Source: Gracilariopsis chorda (taxonomy: Eukaryota; Rhodophyta; Florideophyceae; Gracilariales; Gracilariaceae). From it: DNA of 64,000 nucleotides. The stretch spans positions 186,001 to 250,000 of the forward strand of contig NBIV01000098.1 in assembly GCA_003194525.1 (NCBI GenBank). Reading direction: 5' to 3'. Both the position numbers and the translations under genes were made by a program. Below are positions 20,642 through 30,767 of this stretch, one piece after another (within the stretch, counting starts at the first letter, position 1; each line of letters begins with the position of its first letter). The notes beneath the pieces are model-generated. The model did no database searches. It was not told where the DNA came from and saw only the letters and a program-made list of their open reading frames with translations.

Positions 20642-21439
20642 ATGAACAGCGCTGTGCACGTATCCATTCTCCTCGCCCTCTTCTTTGCTGTCTTCACGGC
20701 CGCCCCCCTTCCGTCGCGCTCGGCGCACCACCCCCACGCACGCATCTCGCGCATTGAGAGCATCCACGCGCAACACCGCGCCATCTTGATGCGAGCTGCG
20801 CAGGCAGCGCCCGCAGCCGTTTCGCAACCGCCTGCTGACATTGCAGCTCAGCACCCCCCGAACGGCAAACATACTGAATCTGAGGATAAGAATCCCGGTT
20901 CAAAGCATGAGGAAGACCCTCGTGCCTCGGCCAACGAGGAAACTTCGCCTTCGGTCTCAAGCCCAACGCCAGCTGCCCAGACCGATAAATCCCAAGCGGA
21001 TACCACGCCCGCCACGCAAGCTCCGGCGTCCGCCCCTTCCGCTGCTTCTTCCGACCTACAGTCTAAGGGTGCGGACACCAAAGGTGCTTCCGGCGATGCT
21101 AATCAGTCGGAAGCTGAAAAACCTCCGACGGCCGCCGAATCCGCCGTGGCACCTTCTGCGGATCAACGGTTGAAAACCCCCATCAACCCCTCCGTTTCGA
21201 CCGTGGCAATTATCGGTGCGGCCATCACTGTGCTCATTGGGGTGTACGTCGTATGGTCAAAGTCGTCTCGAGGCGCGACCCAAGCCACCCAGTCCGACGA
21301 TCACACCTACCACCCCGTCGACACAGACCCCCGTGCGGACGGCGCGGCTGCGCCGAATGAGGCGGACGCAGATGGTTGGAACGCCGGTTGGGAAGATGAC
21401 GAAGATTGGGAACCGACCGCTGCAGCTAACAAGGTCTGA
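20642..21439 (+). CDS. Putative type I single-pass membrane protein with acidic Trp tail
   Basis: 265 residues from the ATG at 20642. The start has a signal-peptide pattern (hydrophobic core ILLALFFAVFTAA). About 150 residues follow that are rich in A, S, T, P, E and K without regular structure, like a mucin-type stalk, then one transmembrane helix (VAIIGAAITVLIGVYVVW) and a ~55-residue cytosolic tail ending in an acidic, Trp-spaced segment DGWNAGWEDDEDWE. Such tails often bind vesicle-coat or sorting proteins in other systems; that is inference. No enzymatic domain. The stop codon is only 26 bases from the stop of the convergent dehydroquinate synthase gene, so the 3' UTRs must overlap. Family not recognised. 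Confidence 0.75.
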   Translation: MNSAVHVSILLALFFAVFTAAPLPSRSAHHPHARISRIESIHAQHRAILMRAAQAAPAAVSQPPADIAAQHPPNGKHTESEDKNPGSKHEEDPRASANEETSPSVSSPTPAAQTDKSQADTTPATQAPASAPSAASSDLQSKGADTKGASGDANQSEAEKPPTAAESAVAPSADQRLKTPINPSVSTVAIIGAAITVLIGVYVVWSKSSRGATQATQSDDHTYHPVDTDPRADGAAAPNEADADGWNAGWEDDEDWEPTAAANKV

Positions 21440-21465
21440 GCTGGACCGCGTTATGCAAGAGGGGT

Positions 21466-22671
21466 TTACTTTTCGATCAGATCTTCTTCGATTGCCAATC
21501 CCACATGCCGGGCTTTTGTTTCGCTTTTCAGTAATAATCTTGTTCCTTCGTCAAGCGAGCTTATACTCTGCATGCCACCAGTGCCGTTATCGTTCACCGT
21601 CGCCAAACGCACTGTCTCTGCATTTTGGACAAAAAGTGTGCATTTCTTGTTGGAATCGGCTTCAACGAATGCCTCAATCATCAAGAGAGGTCGGCTCTCA
21701 ATTTTGGCACGACCCACTATCGCGGTTCTGGTGCTCGCACCATTATTGCTAACAATCATCACCTCGTCACCCGCACAAATCTCGGCAAGGTACTTTGTGT
21801 TTCCACCGGCTAGCATGCAGTACGAATGCACTGCACCTGCGTTGACACGGAACGCGCGACTCGGTACATAAGCCACTTTTGCTGCCTCGGAAAGAACGAC
21901 AAACATCGCCTGTGATGATGAACCCACTAATAATCCTTCATCCTCTCTGAGAATGGAACATGTATCAATACATACGCGCTCCCCTAGGTTAACTGGCGAT
22001 ATTTTTGTAATAGTAGCGTATGTTAAGCCGTCTATGGTTCCGCCTATTTTGTCTATCATCTGACTTTTTAAAGATGCGAAAGAGATTATTTCTTCAACGT
22101 TTTCGGTTCGAAGCACGCAGCCGTCTACACCGATTTGGAGCATTCCGAACATGGCCTTCGCTTCTTGGGTGGTGTTGACGACGGCGAAGATCTCTGTGTT
22201 GCTGTTCTGACATGTAGCTATCAGGTTTTCGGCTGGGATGATTTTCCAATCTGTAGAGTCCATGATGATTCGGTCGTACTTGTATGCGTTGTCGATTAGA
22301 ATGGATACGTCTTCAGCACAGGACACGCATGAGTACAATCCGTTGGTGAAGTGGCCGGTGGGATTGATCAGGGTCGCGTTAAAACGTCCTATCGAAGACC
22401 ATTCTTCGAATATAGATTCATCTGTGAAGATGAAGTCAGTGATGTTCTGTTCTAGAGAAGTTGTTAGGGCCATCTTGGATTGCGGCTGCACCCAGAATGC
22501 ACGCATGCAAATGGACACTTTGCCCAATCGTCGGGGGCGAGGGCTTGTCAGTGCTGGTTGCCATCGGAGAATGTTGCGCGTAGTGCCAATCGCGGTGCCG
22601 TTGCAGAACGCAAGAACGGCGAGGCATGAAGCTTTATGCGTTTTCCGCAAGTACCGCTGCTGCAATGGCAT
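21466..22671 (-). CDS. DHQS-II type 3-dehydroquinate synthase homologue
   Basis: 401 residues. From about residue 67 on it matches the DHQS-II family (archaeal AroB', also found in plants and algae), with GLLVGSSSQAMF (246-257), YVPSRAFRVNAGAVHSY (268-284), TKYLAEICAGDEV (292-304) and VGRAKIESRPLL (319-330). In archaea the enzyme makes 3-dehydroquinate from an aminodideoxyheptulosonate using NAD, an alternative entry to the shikimate pathway. The role of eukaryotic homologues is unsettled. The first ~66 residues are basic, hydroxylated and free of acid until late, fitting a plastid transit peptide. True ATG at 22671. Single exon, convergent with the membrane protein gene, divergent from the DUF3007 gene. 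Confidence 0.88.
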   Translation of the reverse strand: MPLQQRYLRKTHKASCLAVLAFCNGTAIGTTRNILRWQPALTSPRPRRLGKVSICMRAFWVQPQSKMALTTSLEQNITDFIFTDESIFEEWSSIGRFNATLINPTGHFTNGLYSCVSCAEDVSILIDNAYKYDRIIMDSTDWKIIPAENLIATCQNSNTEIFAVVNTTQEAKAMFGMLQIGVDGCVLRTENVEEIISFASLKSQMIDKIGGTIDGLTYATITKISPVNLGERVCIDTCSILREDEGLLVGSSSQAMFVVLSEAAKVAYVPSRAFRVNAGAVHSYCMLAGGNTKYLAEICAGDEVMIVSNNGASTRTAIVGRAKIESRPLLMIEAFVEADSNKKCTLFVQNAETVRLATVNDNGTGGMQSISSLDEGTRLLLKSETKARHVGLAIEEDLIEK

Positions 22672-22954
22672 CTTAGTTTTGGTGCAAACGGGCCTCGGGG
22701 GGCCTCTGGCAACTGACGCGTTGTCACTTGAGTTTCTTTGCGAACATTGAGGGGTTGCTCAACTTTTTGTGCTATAGCAGCTCTTCGGAGCTCAAGAAAG
22801 TGCATAGAGCGATTGCGCTGGAAATAGCAGCAGTAGATATAGAAGAAATCATCTAAATTTATGCCACAAAAAGGATCGCGCTGTCTGACCAGGAGTTCTG
22901 CAGCTCAAGATTGAGCCTGAAGATTGAGATAAGCAGTGAGGCGGACACCATAGA

Positions 22955-22972
22955 TACCTTTGGTACAGTACC
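22955..22972. promoter_or_regulatory. GTACC-type palindromes
   Basis: TACCTTTGGTA (22955-22965) runs into GGTACAGTACC (22962-22972), about 100 bases before the start of the DUF3007 gene and in the divergent space it shares with the dehydroquinate synthase gene. Same motif family as at 20084-20456 and 24927-24940. Confidence 0.5.
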
Positions 22973-23072
22973 AGTACACCTTCTACATCTACTTCTTGGT
23001 CGTGAAGACTCTCGTTTACTCAGCTGCTCCTTACGCCTGTGAGAAGCAATACCACAACTGTTAGTCTCCAGT

Positions 23073-23624
23073 ATGTGTTCACAGCTTGGCTTCTTGTGTC
23101 CCACACCATTCATTCGACCTGCTTTGACGAGCACATCCTTCACATCCTCTGCAAACGCTCTGAAACCCACCTTTCACACCCAGAAGTGCAGGCATGTGGA
23201 AAACGTACGCATAAGCCCAGTATGCATGGCAGAAGATGGTCAGAAGACAACACCAGAAAAGTTCGACGCCTCAGACATGCCCAAACGCCCGGAACCCCCC
23301 GGATTCTTTGGAATTCGGTTGAAAACGAATGGAGACGTTATCAAGTTCGGCTTTGTGGCCATAGCAATTGTGTACGCTATTAAGACAGGCATTCAACTTG
23401 CAGGAGTTCCCGATTTGTTGGCCGGGCAATTGACTACTGGCTTCGTATCGATATTCGCCTTGTTGGCATGGATCTCCACCTATCTCTTCAGAGTCGGTAC
23501 GAAGAACATGACTTACGCGCAGCAGCTAAGAGATTATGAAAATGCAGTTATCAAGAAGCGCTATGAAGAACTCTCGGAAGAGGAGCTCGCAGCACTTAGT
23601 GAGGAGCTCAGTGGTGATGCATAA
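23073..23624 (+). CDS. Plastid DUF3007-family membrane protein
   Basis: 183 residues. After an N-terminal presequence of ~50 residues (S/T/P-rich, few acids) comes a conserved core with two transmembrane helices (around VIKFGFVAIAIVYAIKTGIQL and LTTGFVSIFALLAWISTYLF) and the C-terminal family hallmark NMTYAQQLRDYENAV followed by KKRYEELSEEELAALSEEL. This is the DUF3007 pattern of cyanobacteria and plastids; the molecular role is not established, but distribution points to the thylakoid or plastid membrane. True ATG at 23073; an AATAAA signal follows at 23689-23694. Convergent with VPS22. Confidence 0.85.
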   Translation: MCSQLGFLCPTPFIRPALTSTSFTSSANALKPTFHTQKCRHVENVRISPVCMAEDGQKTTPEKFDASDMPKRPEPPGFFGIRLKTNGDVIKFGFVAIAIVYAIKTGIQLAGVPDLLAGQLTTGFVSIFALLAWISTYLFRVGTKNMTYAQQLRDYENAVIKKRYEELSEEELAALSEELSGDA

Positions 23625-23688
23625 ACTTGAGCCGTTCTACGCAATGATGAGATTAGATAAGCCACTTGGAGACCACCCATGAACGATA

Positions 23689-23694
23689 AATAAA
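23689..23694 (+). promoter_or_regulatory. Polyadenylation signal AATAAA
   Basis: AATAAA 65 bases after the stop of the DUF3007 gene, in a GATAAATAAAAAC context. Confidence 0.6.
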
Positions 23695-23798
23695 AACTTG
23701 ACCAAAGCCTTGGGTACGCGTTGCTAGCTTCAAAGTGTATGAAGCGTACTTTGTACCAGCAGTTTCGGAATCTCGTTGGCCAATATCGCATCATGAAC

Positions 23799-24634
23799 TC
23801 ACGTAAAAGTTGAAGAGCCTGACATTAGTCCGAGAATCCAGTATGTAGGCTCAGAAGTTTGAAGATCGAGCCATGCGATCTCATGCTCCAAGAGAAAACG
23901 AAGAGTAGTCATTATTCGTTCCTTTTCCCACTTCAGTTTCTCGCGAAGGGCGGAGGCGCTAATATATCCGGTCTCCTCCGATATTGCCAAGGCGTTGGTG
24001 TGATCTACTGAAAGCTCCACCGGCACGGATTGCACAACTTTTCGGTGACCAATCATCATAACCTTGAAACCTCCCTCCAGAACGTTGAGCTTCGCTAAAG
24101 CTCGCTCCACGTCATCACTGTGAACATCAGCATCGCATAGTCATGTTAGTCATGGAACCCAGTTGAAACAGTACAAGAGTCTCTCGCCTAATGTGAATGG
24201 TGCACATACCTTGAAACGTTCTCAGTGTATGTCGTTCTCCGGATACGCAGCGCAGAGACTAGTTCCCTCAACGAAATAATCCCTCCGTTCGTGGGCCGCG
24301 TCGCAACACAAACCTCGATGATACGCACAGCTAGTTCGTAATAGTAGTCACCGACTCCAAGCAAATCGGACCATTTACCTTTGCGAGATGTCAACGGGTC
24401 CACACCGATAGAGGCGCACATAGAATGAAATTTGGCCCGAAAAGCTGGGTCTCGTTGGATCTCGTCTTTGTGGTCAATGGCAAATTGCTCCAGCTTTGTC
24501 GAGAAGGTTCTCAGCTGCATTTTCATGTGCTGTGCAGTTTCCGCTGATATCATAGCTCCCCGTTTTGCCATTTCTTCCCTTCTGCGTACATCTTCGCGAA
24601 TAGATGCTCGTCCTGGTCTGCGGCCTGGGGGCAT
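23799..24634 (-). CDS. VPS22: ESCRT-II subunit VPS22 / SNF8
   Basis: Two exons, 24634-24210 and 24117-23799, encode about 247 residues, close to the ~250 of animal and plant SNF8. ESCRT-II helps sort ubiquitinated membrane proteins into multivesicular bodies. Exon 1 carries the N-terminal coiled coil and the family hallmark CASIGVDPL followed by [22 protein letters not shown]; exon 2 carries [15 protein letters not shown] and [26 protein letters not shown], the tandem winged-helix part. The join gives SerSerAspAspVal, which keeps the homology. The last residues (after YWILGL) are shorter than usual, and a GTGAGT donor-like sequence lies just before the stop, so a small third exon may be missed. 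True ATG at 24634. Confidence 0.9.
24118..24209 (-). other. Spliceosomal intron in VPS22
   Basis: 92 bases bounded by GTATGT and TTCACAG on the minus strand. Removing it restores the frame and the conserved sequence. It is the only intron I could support in the whole gene island. Confidence 0.85.
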
Positions 24635-24659
24635 GCTGAACTCTGTATTCTAAGAACAC

Positions 24660-27600
24660 GCTTCGATGGGTAGTTTTAAGAACGGCTTGTGATACTCGAT
24701 ATGCAACTGTGCGTTGTTAATTCTGCTTCGCTATGGCGAGAAACCCTTGTTAAGCCGTAGGTACTCTTGTGGGACGGCGTATTTCTGTTGTAGTGATAGC
24801 AGTCCGTGGCGGTTTCAAACAGCAAAAGTCGCTCAAAATTCTGATCATGCCAGGCGTCCGAGCCGGTTTTCCGCTCAAGTCGAGGGTTTCGGTCTCTTGC
24901 CAAGGGTAGCAAACTTTATCAACAAGGGTACCAAAGGTACACTCCCAACATCATGTTTAGCACCCGAACCAGTTGCCAAAATGTTCCAAACAGCACATCT
25001 TCGCCTTGTCCCTGAAAAGGTTTAATCTTCAGATCAAATTAAAAAAAAACAATACCGAGGGTACTGTATAATTCACCGTGTTCTTTAATTAATTACCGGA
25101 TGGTTATTCTTTCGCGCCATGACCCGCATCATTCGAGGCGCGCTGCGTAGCGGCCCTCGAACAAATGTTCTGTGAATGTGTTTCTACACGAAACAAGATG
25201 CACATACAGTCTTGTAACAATAATCCCTGTTATTCTTTCTTGCGGGAGGGTGAATCTGTGCATCGAAGTGCGCGGCCTAAACTTCATTTTGAAGCTACGC
25301 CTGTAACGAGGAAGTATCTCAAGACCGAGATGCTGATCCATTTTGCTTGCAAAAAGAATACAAAGCAGGCAATTCCTCATTACCCTTGTACTCCGATGTG
25401 CATCCATTACCACTATATAACAATTGGCCTAAAGAAACTGCTCGTGCGCAATTTTAGAGAGTTGCACGTGTCTCTTGAAAGGACCAATCCAACCTTAATG
25501 GAGTAGGGTTCGCAGTCGTGTGTTTCAGTTCAGAGATTTCCAAAATGATAATTAGAAAACCGTTAGATAAGCAGTTTATGAAGCGAGGCGCTGCGCCTTA
25601 GATGGGCTGCTAAAGGTAGACCGCTAACCCGTTACCCTAGCTAGTACGAAGGTAATTTTATGTGCTGCGAGAGTTCTTTAAGATATGCTTGTTCAACATA
25701 ATGCTTCTATTGTCGTAATTTCCGTTGTGGGCTAACGGCAACTCATTTCGATGTCATAGTAGAGTTGAGCAGGGGGCACATGCAGCGCACCATCTTTTGA
25801 TAAGCATATCTCGGTAAACGAGAGATTTGAAAAAGCAAAAAGGGTAGGCAGAAGGGTTTCTGATGGCAACCCAATACCAACCTGTAGCGTCGCCTTGATT
25901 GTCGAGAAAGTGGCTAGTTACTCTTCTTGCTTTCTTACCAAGACAATGTTTACAATTCTACAAAGTGACATCCCTTTTTTTCGGTATGAGAAACTCAGCA
26001 AACTGTGAGGATGAGAAAACCTGCCAGAAACCTTTAAGGTTCTTAAGAACACGTGGAGGCAAAACAAAGCTCATTCATTTACTAACATTGAATGCATCAA
26101 AACTCTTTATACTCACGCCCTTTGTTGTCTATCTCGATACTTTTGTCACGTTGAAGTGATGCACACCGTCATTCTTCCTGTACAGTCGACCGAAAATTGC
26201 TGGTCTCCGTGAGAGTCCCGATCGCCTCTCCATTTCGATTTCCCCGTTAGTGACGGGAAGACGGGCACACCTCGTGAAGGCCGATCGGCATGCAAGCTTC
26301 CGATAAAGTCATAGTAAATCTTCTCTGACCCAAGCATAAAGAGTCTCGGTCCGTATCGGATAAAGAGTGTGCTCTGTTGACTGTTTTGATTTGCTTTAGA
26401 ATAGTCAAGGTATAGAAAAAAGAATCTGTTACATGGCTGGTGTTAGCACTAACATATAATACCAAATGTGAGTACGTTGACGGCAGTCGAAGAATGCAAG
26501 TAATTTTAAGACACGTTGAAGTCAACAGTATCAGCTCAATATCAGCATTATTGCAAGCGTCGGTTGCAAACGTAAGTTTCAGTTGATCCAAACGACTTTC
26601 TTCTCTGCTTCTGTTATCTTCCGGCTTGCATATCAATCACACTGTAGAGAAGTTCGACTCCCATTGTCTCCTTGTCGCTGTCATCTTGTACTCCACTGAT
26701 TTCAGGATTGGATAAGGAAACCCGGCAGCCAAGGGCAAGCTCAGCGCTATACCCGTGAGGGCGCAATTTGCGTTGCCCCCTCGTCTGCCATAGATCTACT
26801 TCTAGTTCGGCAGCACGTTCCGCAGCGGCAGAAAGGTCACCTTCCAGTCTCTCTAGCTTTGCCAGGTTTCGTAACACTGCCTTTCGGATGTGTCGCTTAG
26901 CCTTGACAGCGTTCTGCCTGCCCCCAATCCGTTCTTGGTGGTCAGTTTTTCGCTCCTTAGGAACAGGAAAAGTATAAAGAAAGGTATTCCGGGCCTCAAT
27001 CGAAAACGCTGGCGCACGTCTTTGAAAACTGATAAAGAACTTGTCAAGCCGAAGATTACAGCCAGCCAACACATTTGAGCGGGCTGTAGGCAGTGTCCTG
27101 TTGCACTACTATATCTCTGATGCTAACCAAACAACAGAAAAAGAAAGCGAAACGTTCAGCCCCAGCTTTTCTTTTGACTTGCTTGATGGCGTGAACCCGA
27201 TACAAAGCAAACAAGAAAACGTCTTCTTCTTCTTCTTTATGGGCACACATTACCTGATTACGGCATTGTGGTAGAATCTAACACTACAGGGGAGCTTTTC
27301 TTCGTCTAGCATGCTAAACTCTATGTACGTAAAGCTCCTCGGAAAGAAAGCTTTTCTCTGTCCCGTAGTACCAAGCTCTATTCGTGTCCCCGGAAGGTAG
27401 CCGATGACTGCTGCTTGCTCTCACCTTGCAGCAGCCGTGTTGTGCTCACTAGCTACTATCTCGGAACATGGAAATATCAGCACCAAGCTTCTACGGGAAG
27501 ACCCGAGATCGGATCCATTTCGTTCTGACGCTGCTCGCCTTTTCAATTCTTTTCTCTGGTATTCCTTCCCTTTCCACCAGAGGACGTCAGCAACGGGCAC

Positions 27601-29108
27601 ACCACAACAAGGCGGATTCCAATGTGCCTCGTTTCGTCGTGTAGAAGCTCCAACGACGCTCTACCCACCCTTTCCTCTTTACCCTTGGCGATTTCGGGTA
27701 GTAAAACCGACCAAACACACATGCTTTCCTCCAATCCTGGCGTAGGTTCCGTAAGCATCCTGTAAAGCCATTCAGATCCCTGTACCGGCGGGCCTGTTTT
27801 CTTCCAGAATCCACGCGATGCTGAGATGCTGCGCGACCAAGAAAACTTAGCTGTTAGAGGTCGCAACATATGTAACGGGTCTAAGAGAAGACTTTATTGG
27901 CACTGAAAGTCATTTCATCGTGATGGAAGGCTGGTTTGTAGATAGTGAATGGAAAAGATAAAAGAACCTGACCAATTGCTCTCGAACGAATGTAAAGAAT
28001 GCAATAGTTTCCTCATGCATCGAACATATCATGCTTGCGGAACCTTAGCCGCTGATTTGGCGTGCGCAAAAGCAGTTTAGTGTACGATTGATGGAAAACA
28101 GCACAGACTACTCTTTTCCTTCATGGCGGACATGGTTCTCCTTCGGAGGTGCAATCGGAAACAATCTGGGCTTGAATCTCAGGAAAAGGGATGGACAGTT
28201 TGCGAACTATATACTGAAAAACAGGCAGCAGTGCATCTTTAAGACGTGGAAGTTACTTGCCGTCGGTATGTCGATTGCTACTTTCGCGATGGAACTGGAC
28301 GCCGAAAGGCTCTACTTTGCTACATTGCTGTTACACTCGAATCTATCGGTGACACACAGGACCACAATCAACAGCATGTAGAGCATGCTATTTCCCTTCT
28401 CGTTTACGTTTGTCCTCCTCTATAATGCAAATCTATATCGTTTCCCGTGCTTGGCGAGAGATATATGACCAGAACAGCAACTGATAGACAGCGACTCTTG
28501 AAGAACAGGCTGCTTGAAGCGGTCGGTACCAGAACTGCATGACACAGCTACCCGTGGTACTGTGTGGATCATCCAGGAACTGCCGGCGAGCCATATATAA
28601 CGCACACTTCAATAATCCACTGGCATTGATTTGCCATCTTTCCGGAAAGGCAGCGAAGGAGGAAACATTGCGCTGAACGACGAAGCTATATTGATCTAAG
28701 ATCACAGATGGAACCAATCTGAGGGGGAACGGATTGCAATCTCTCACGGCAATCTTCCATTAGATTGCAATCACATTGTTCACTTGCAATCTAATTGCAA
28801 TCTTCTTGCGAAATCCCAGTCCGATTGCAATTTTAGATTTCAAACAGCAATCCAAAGCAATCCAACCTTTTGGTTAAGGCGTCTTTCTTTTCTGACAAGC
28901 TCCAAGCTTAGATTTGTTGTACTTCAGAAACTTCAGGCTCAAAATAACAAAACAGTGATTCGAGCGGGCAAAGTGTGCAAATTTTTTTTTGTCCTTTTGC
29001 TTTTGCACATTGTGAATATGCATCCCAGTAGATATTCAAAGTTGTTGTTTGGTATATCGATAGTTCATTTTATTTGCGCATTTGCTTTGCATTTGTGCAG
29101 TTCGTTGA
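24660..29108. other. 4.4-kb gene-poor stretch
   Basis: Short ORFs only. The best (minus, 26614-27072, 152 codons) has a lysine/arginine-rich, possibly coiled-coil middle (RNLAKLERLEGDL) but no family resemblance. GGTACCAAAGGTAC occurs at 24927-24940. The right end (28735-28870) is studded with the palindrome-like word GATTGCAATC and variants. Confidence 0.5.
28735..28870. repeat. Cluster of ATTGCAATC words
   Basis: At least six copies of GATTGCAATC-like 8-10-base words occur within ~135 bases just left of the Harbinger element, and similar words recur near 33780-33790. They could be a degenerate short tandem repeat or termini of an unrecognised element. Confidence 0.5.
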
Positions 29109-29299
29109 GAGCATCTCCACCGGATGCGAAGCAAATAGGAAAAAGAGCAAACAGTTTGAGCAACTTGTAATGACGTGGTTGGCTGAACAAATGTTTTCTG
29201 TTATTCTGTCCTGCCTCAAATTAGCACATCCGCACCGGTGTCGGGAGTTCCTGTGAGACGGGAATGATCCTTTCAAGCCATGATTCTTCTCCACGAGCT

Positions 29300-30586
29300 T
29301 GTACACGATGACGAAGACGCTGCCTTGCTCCTTCTCGACGGCAGCAGCAGCGATAGCAGCGAAAGTGGTCTTCGTTGAGGCTCCCGTCCAGAAAAAGCAG
29401 CAAACGTACTGCGGGGCCGCATAGCGGCAGCTGTAGATCTGTACCGCGATTACTTCTCTACTCATCTGACATATATTTTTATCATGTTCACCCGCCGCTA
29501 CCGCATATCACCTGTAATGTTTCACTACATTGCTAGCGCAATCGTAGAGCACGACGTTTACTTCACGCAAACAACTGACGCAACGCACTTGCATGGCTTC
29601 AGTAATTTGCAAAATACAACTTTCGCGCCTTGCTTCTTGGCCTGTGGCAGTGCGGCTGACTGAATCGACGAATACGTTTGCATGGCGGAGTCTACGGCTT
29701 TGCAGTGCACGAAAAGCTTTGCAAAAGCAATTGTAGCCTGCTTTGGTGTCGAGTACCTACAAAGCCCTACCGAAGAGGGCATGGGCCATCTTATTCGTCA
29801 AGGGTAAGAGATTGGTTTTCCCGGTATGTCGGATTCCATAGGCTGTTGCAAATGGAAGTGGAAAAACTGCTCGACTGCTCATCACGGGCAATACGAAGGT
29901 AAAGAAGGCGTTCCAACGACCGAGATGGAAGCACTCGCTGATCGCCGTTTATGGATCTGGCATATGTTCTTTGAGATGCCTGGCTGCAACATTGACATCA
30001 ATATTCTTGATGCACCCCCACTGAGAAACAAAATGGCATCAGGCGCATACCCGCCGCCGGTGCAGTACGCAATTGCTCGTCAATTCCGCATCATATCCTA
30101 CTGTTTGGCGGACGGTATATACCCAAAGTGGCCCGTGTTTGTACAGACTGTGACGTTTCCGTCGACATGAAAGGAGCGTCTGATGGCTCTGTGCCAGGAA
30201 GCGGAACCGAAGGATGTAAAGCGTGCTATTGGGGTCCTACGAGGAGAGTGGCATATACTGGCGCGACCGAGTAGGCTCGGGAGGAAAGATGTGATGAAGG
30301 ATATTGTCAAATGCTGTGTTATCATGCACAAAATGATAATGAATGGCGAGGAGAAGGCTATATGGAGCAGGGCAGAGTTCAGAAAGATAACCATACGGTT
30401 GTGGGGGAAGGCGCTGCTCCCCTGTGGATTCTGGAAAGGCATGGTGAAGGCGACGCTTCCCCGGCTGAATCAATTGGTGCCATATATGGCCTGCACAGGT
30501 TCATGCGGAATGAGACAGAATATTACGAAACCAGGAGACTGGTAATGGAACACCTTTGGCGGCGTTTTGGTGAGGCGGAATCGTAA
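29300..30586 (+). pseudogene. Harbinger-type DDE transposase pseudogene
   Basis: In three shifting frames the sequence follows plant HARBI1-like transposases: an acidic Ser-rich start, MFTRRYRIS, STALQCTKSF, CKWKWKNC, EALADRRLWIWHMFF, the segment IDINILDAPPL, YCLADGIYPKWPVF and VKRAIGVLRGEW. Catalytic acids are damaged: the first Asp position reads Ile-Gly-Cys where Ile-Asp-Cys is usual, and the final Glu of (E)RAFGVLQ is Lys. The middle Asp is kept. Several stop codons and at least two frameshifts interrupt it. Confidence 0.85.
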
Positions 30587-30767
30587 AGAGCGCGAACTTC
30601 GCGTTGCCACCTGCTAAGGACTGGGGGTTTGGGGGCAGGGGCACCCAAATATTACGAGATCGTAGTTCGAAGAGCGTTCGTAAAGCTGTTGCAAAGGTAG
30701 TGGTGGCGTCAGAATGCCGGAACACGCTTTATTTTCAAAGCTACAAAAGAACTACGGTCTGAAAGGA

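Noticed and set aside
26614..27072. Minus-strand 152-codon coiled-coil-like ORF
   Set aside because: Only composition supports it; no homology or signals, and overlapping frames are equally open.
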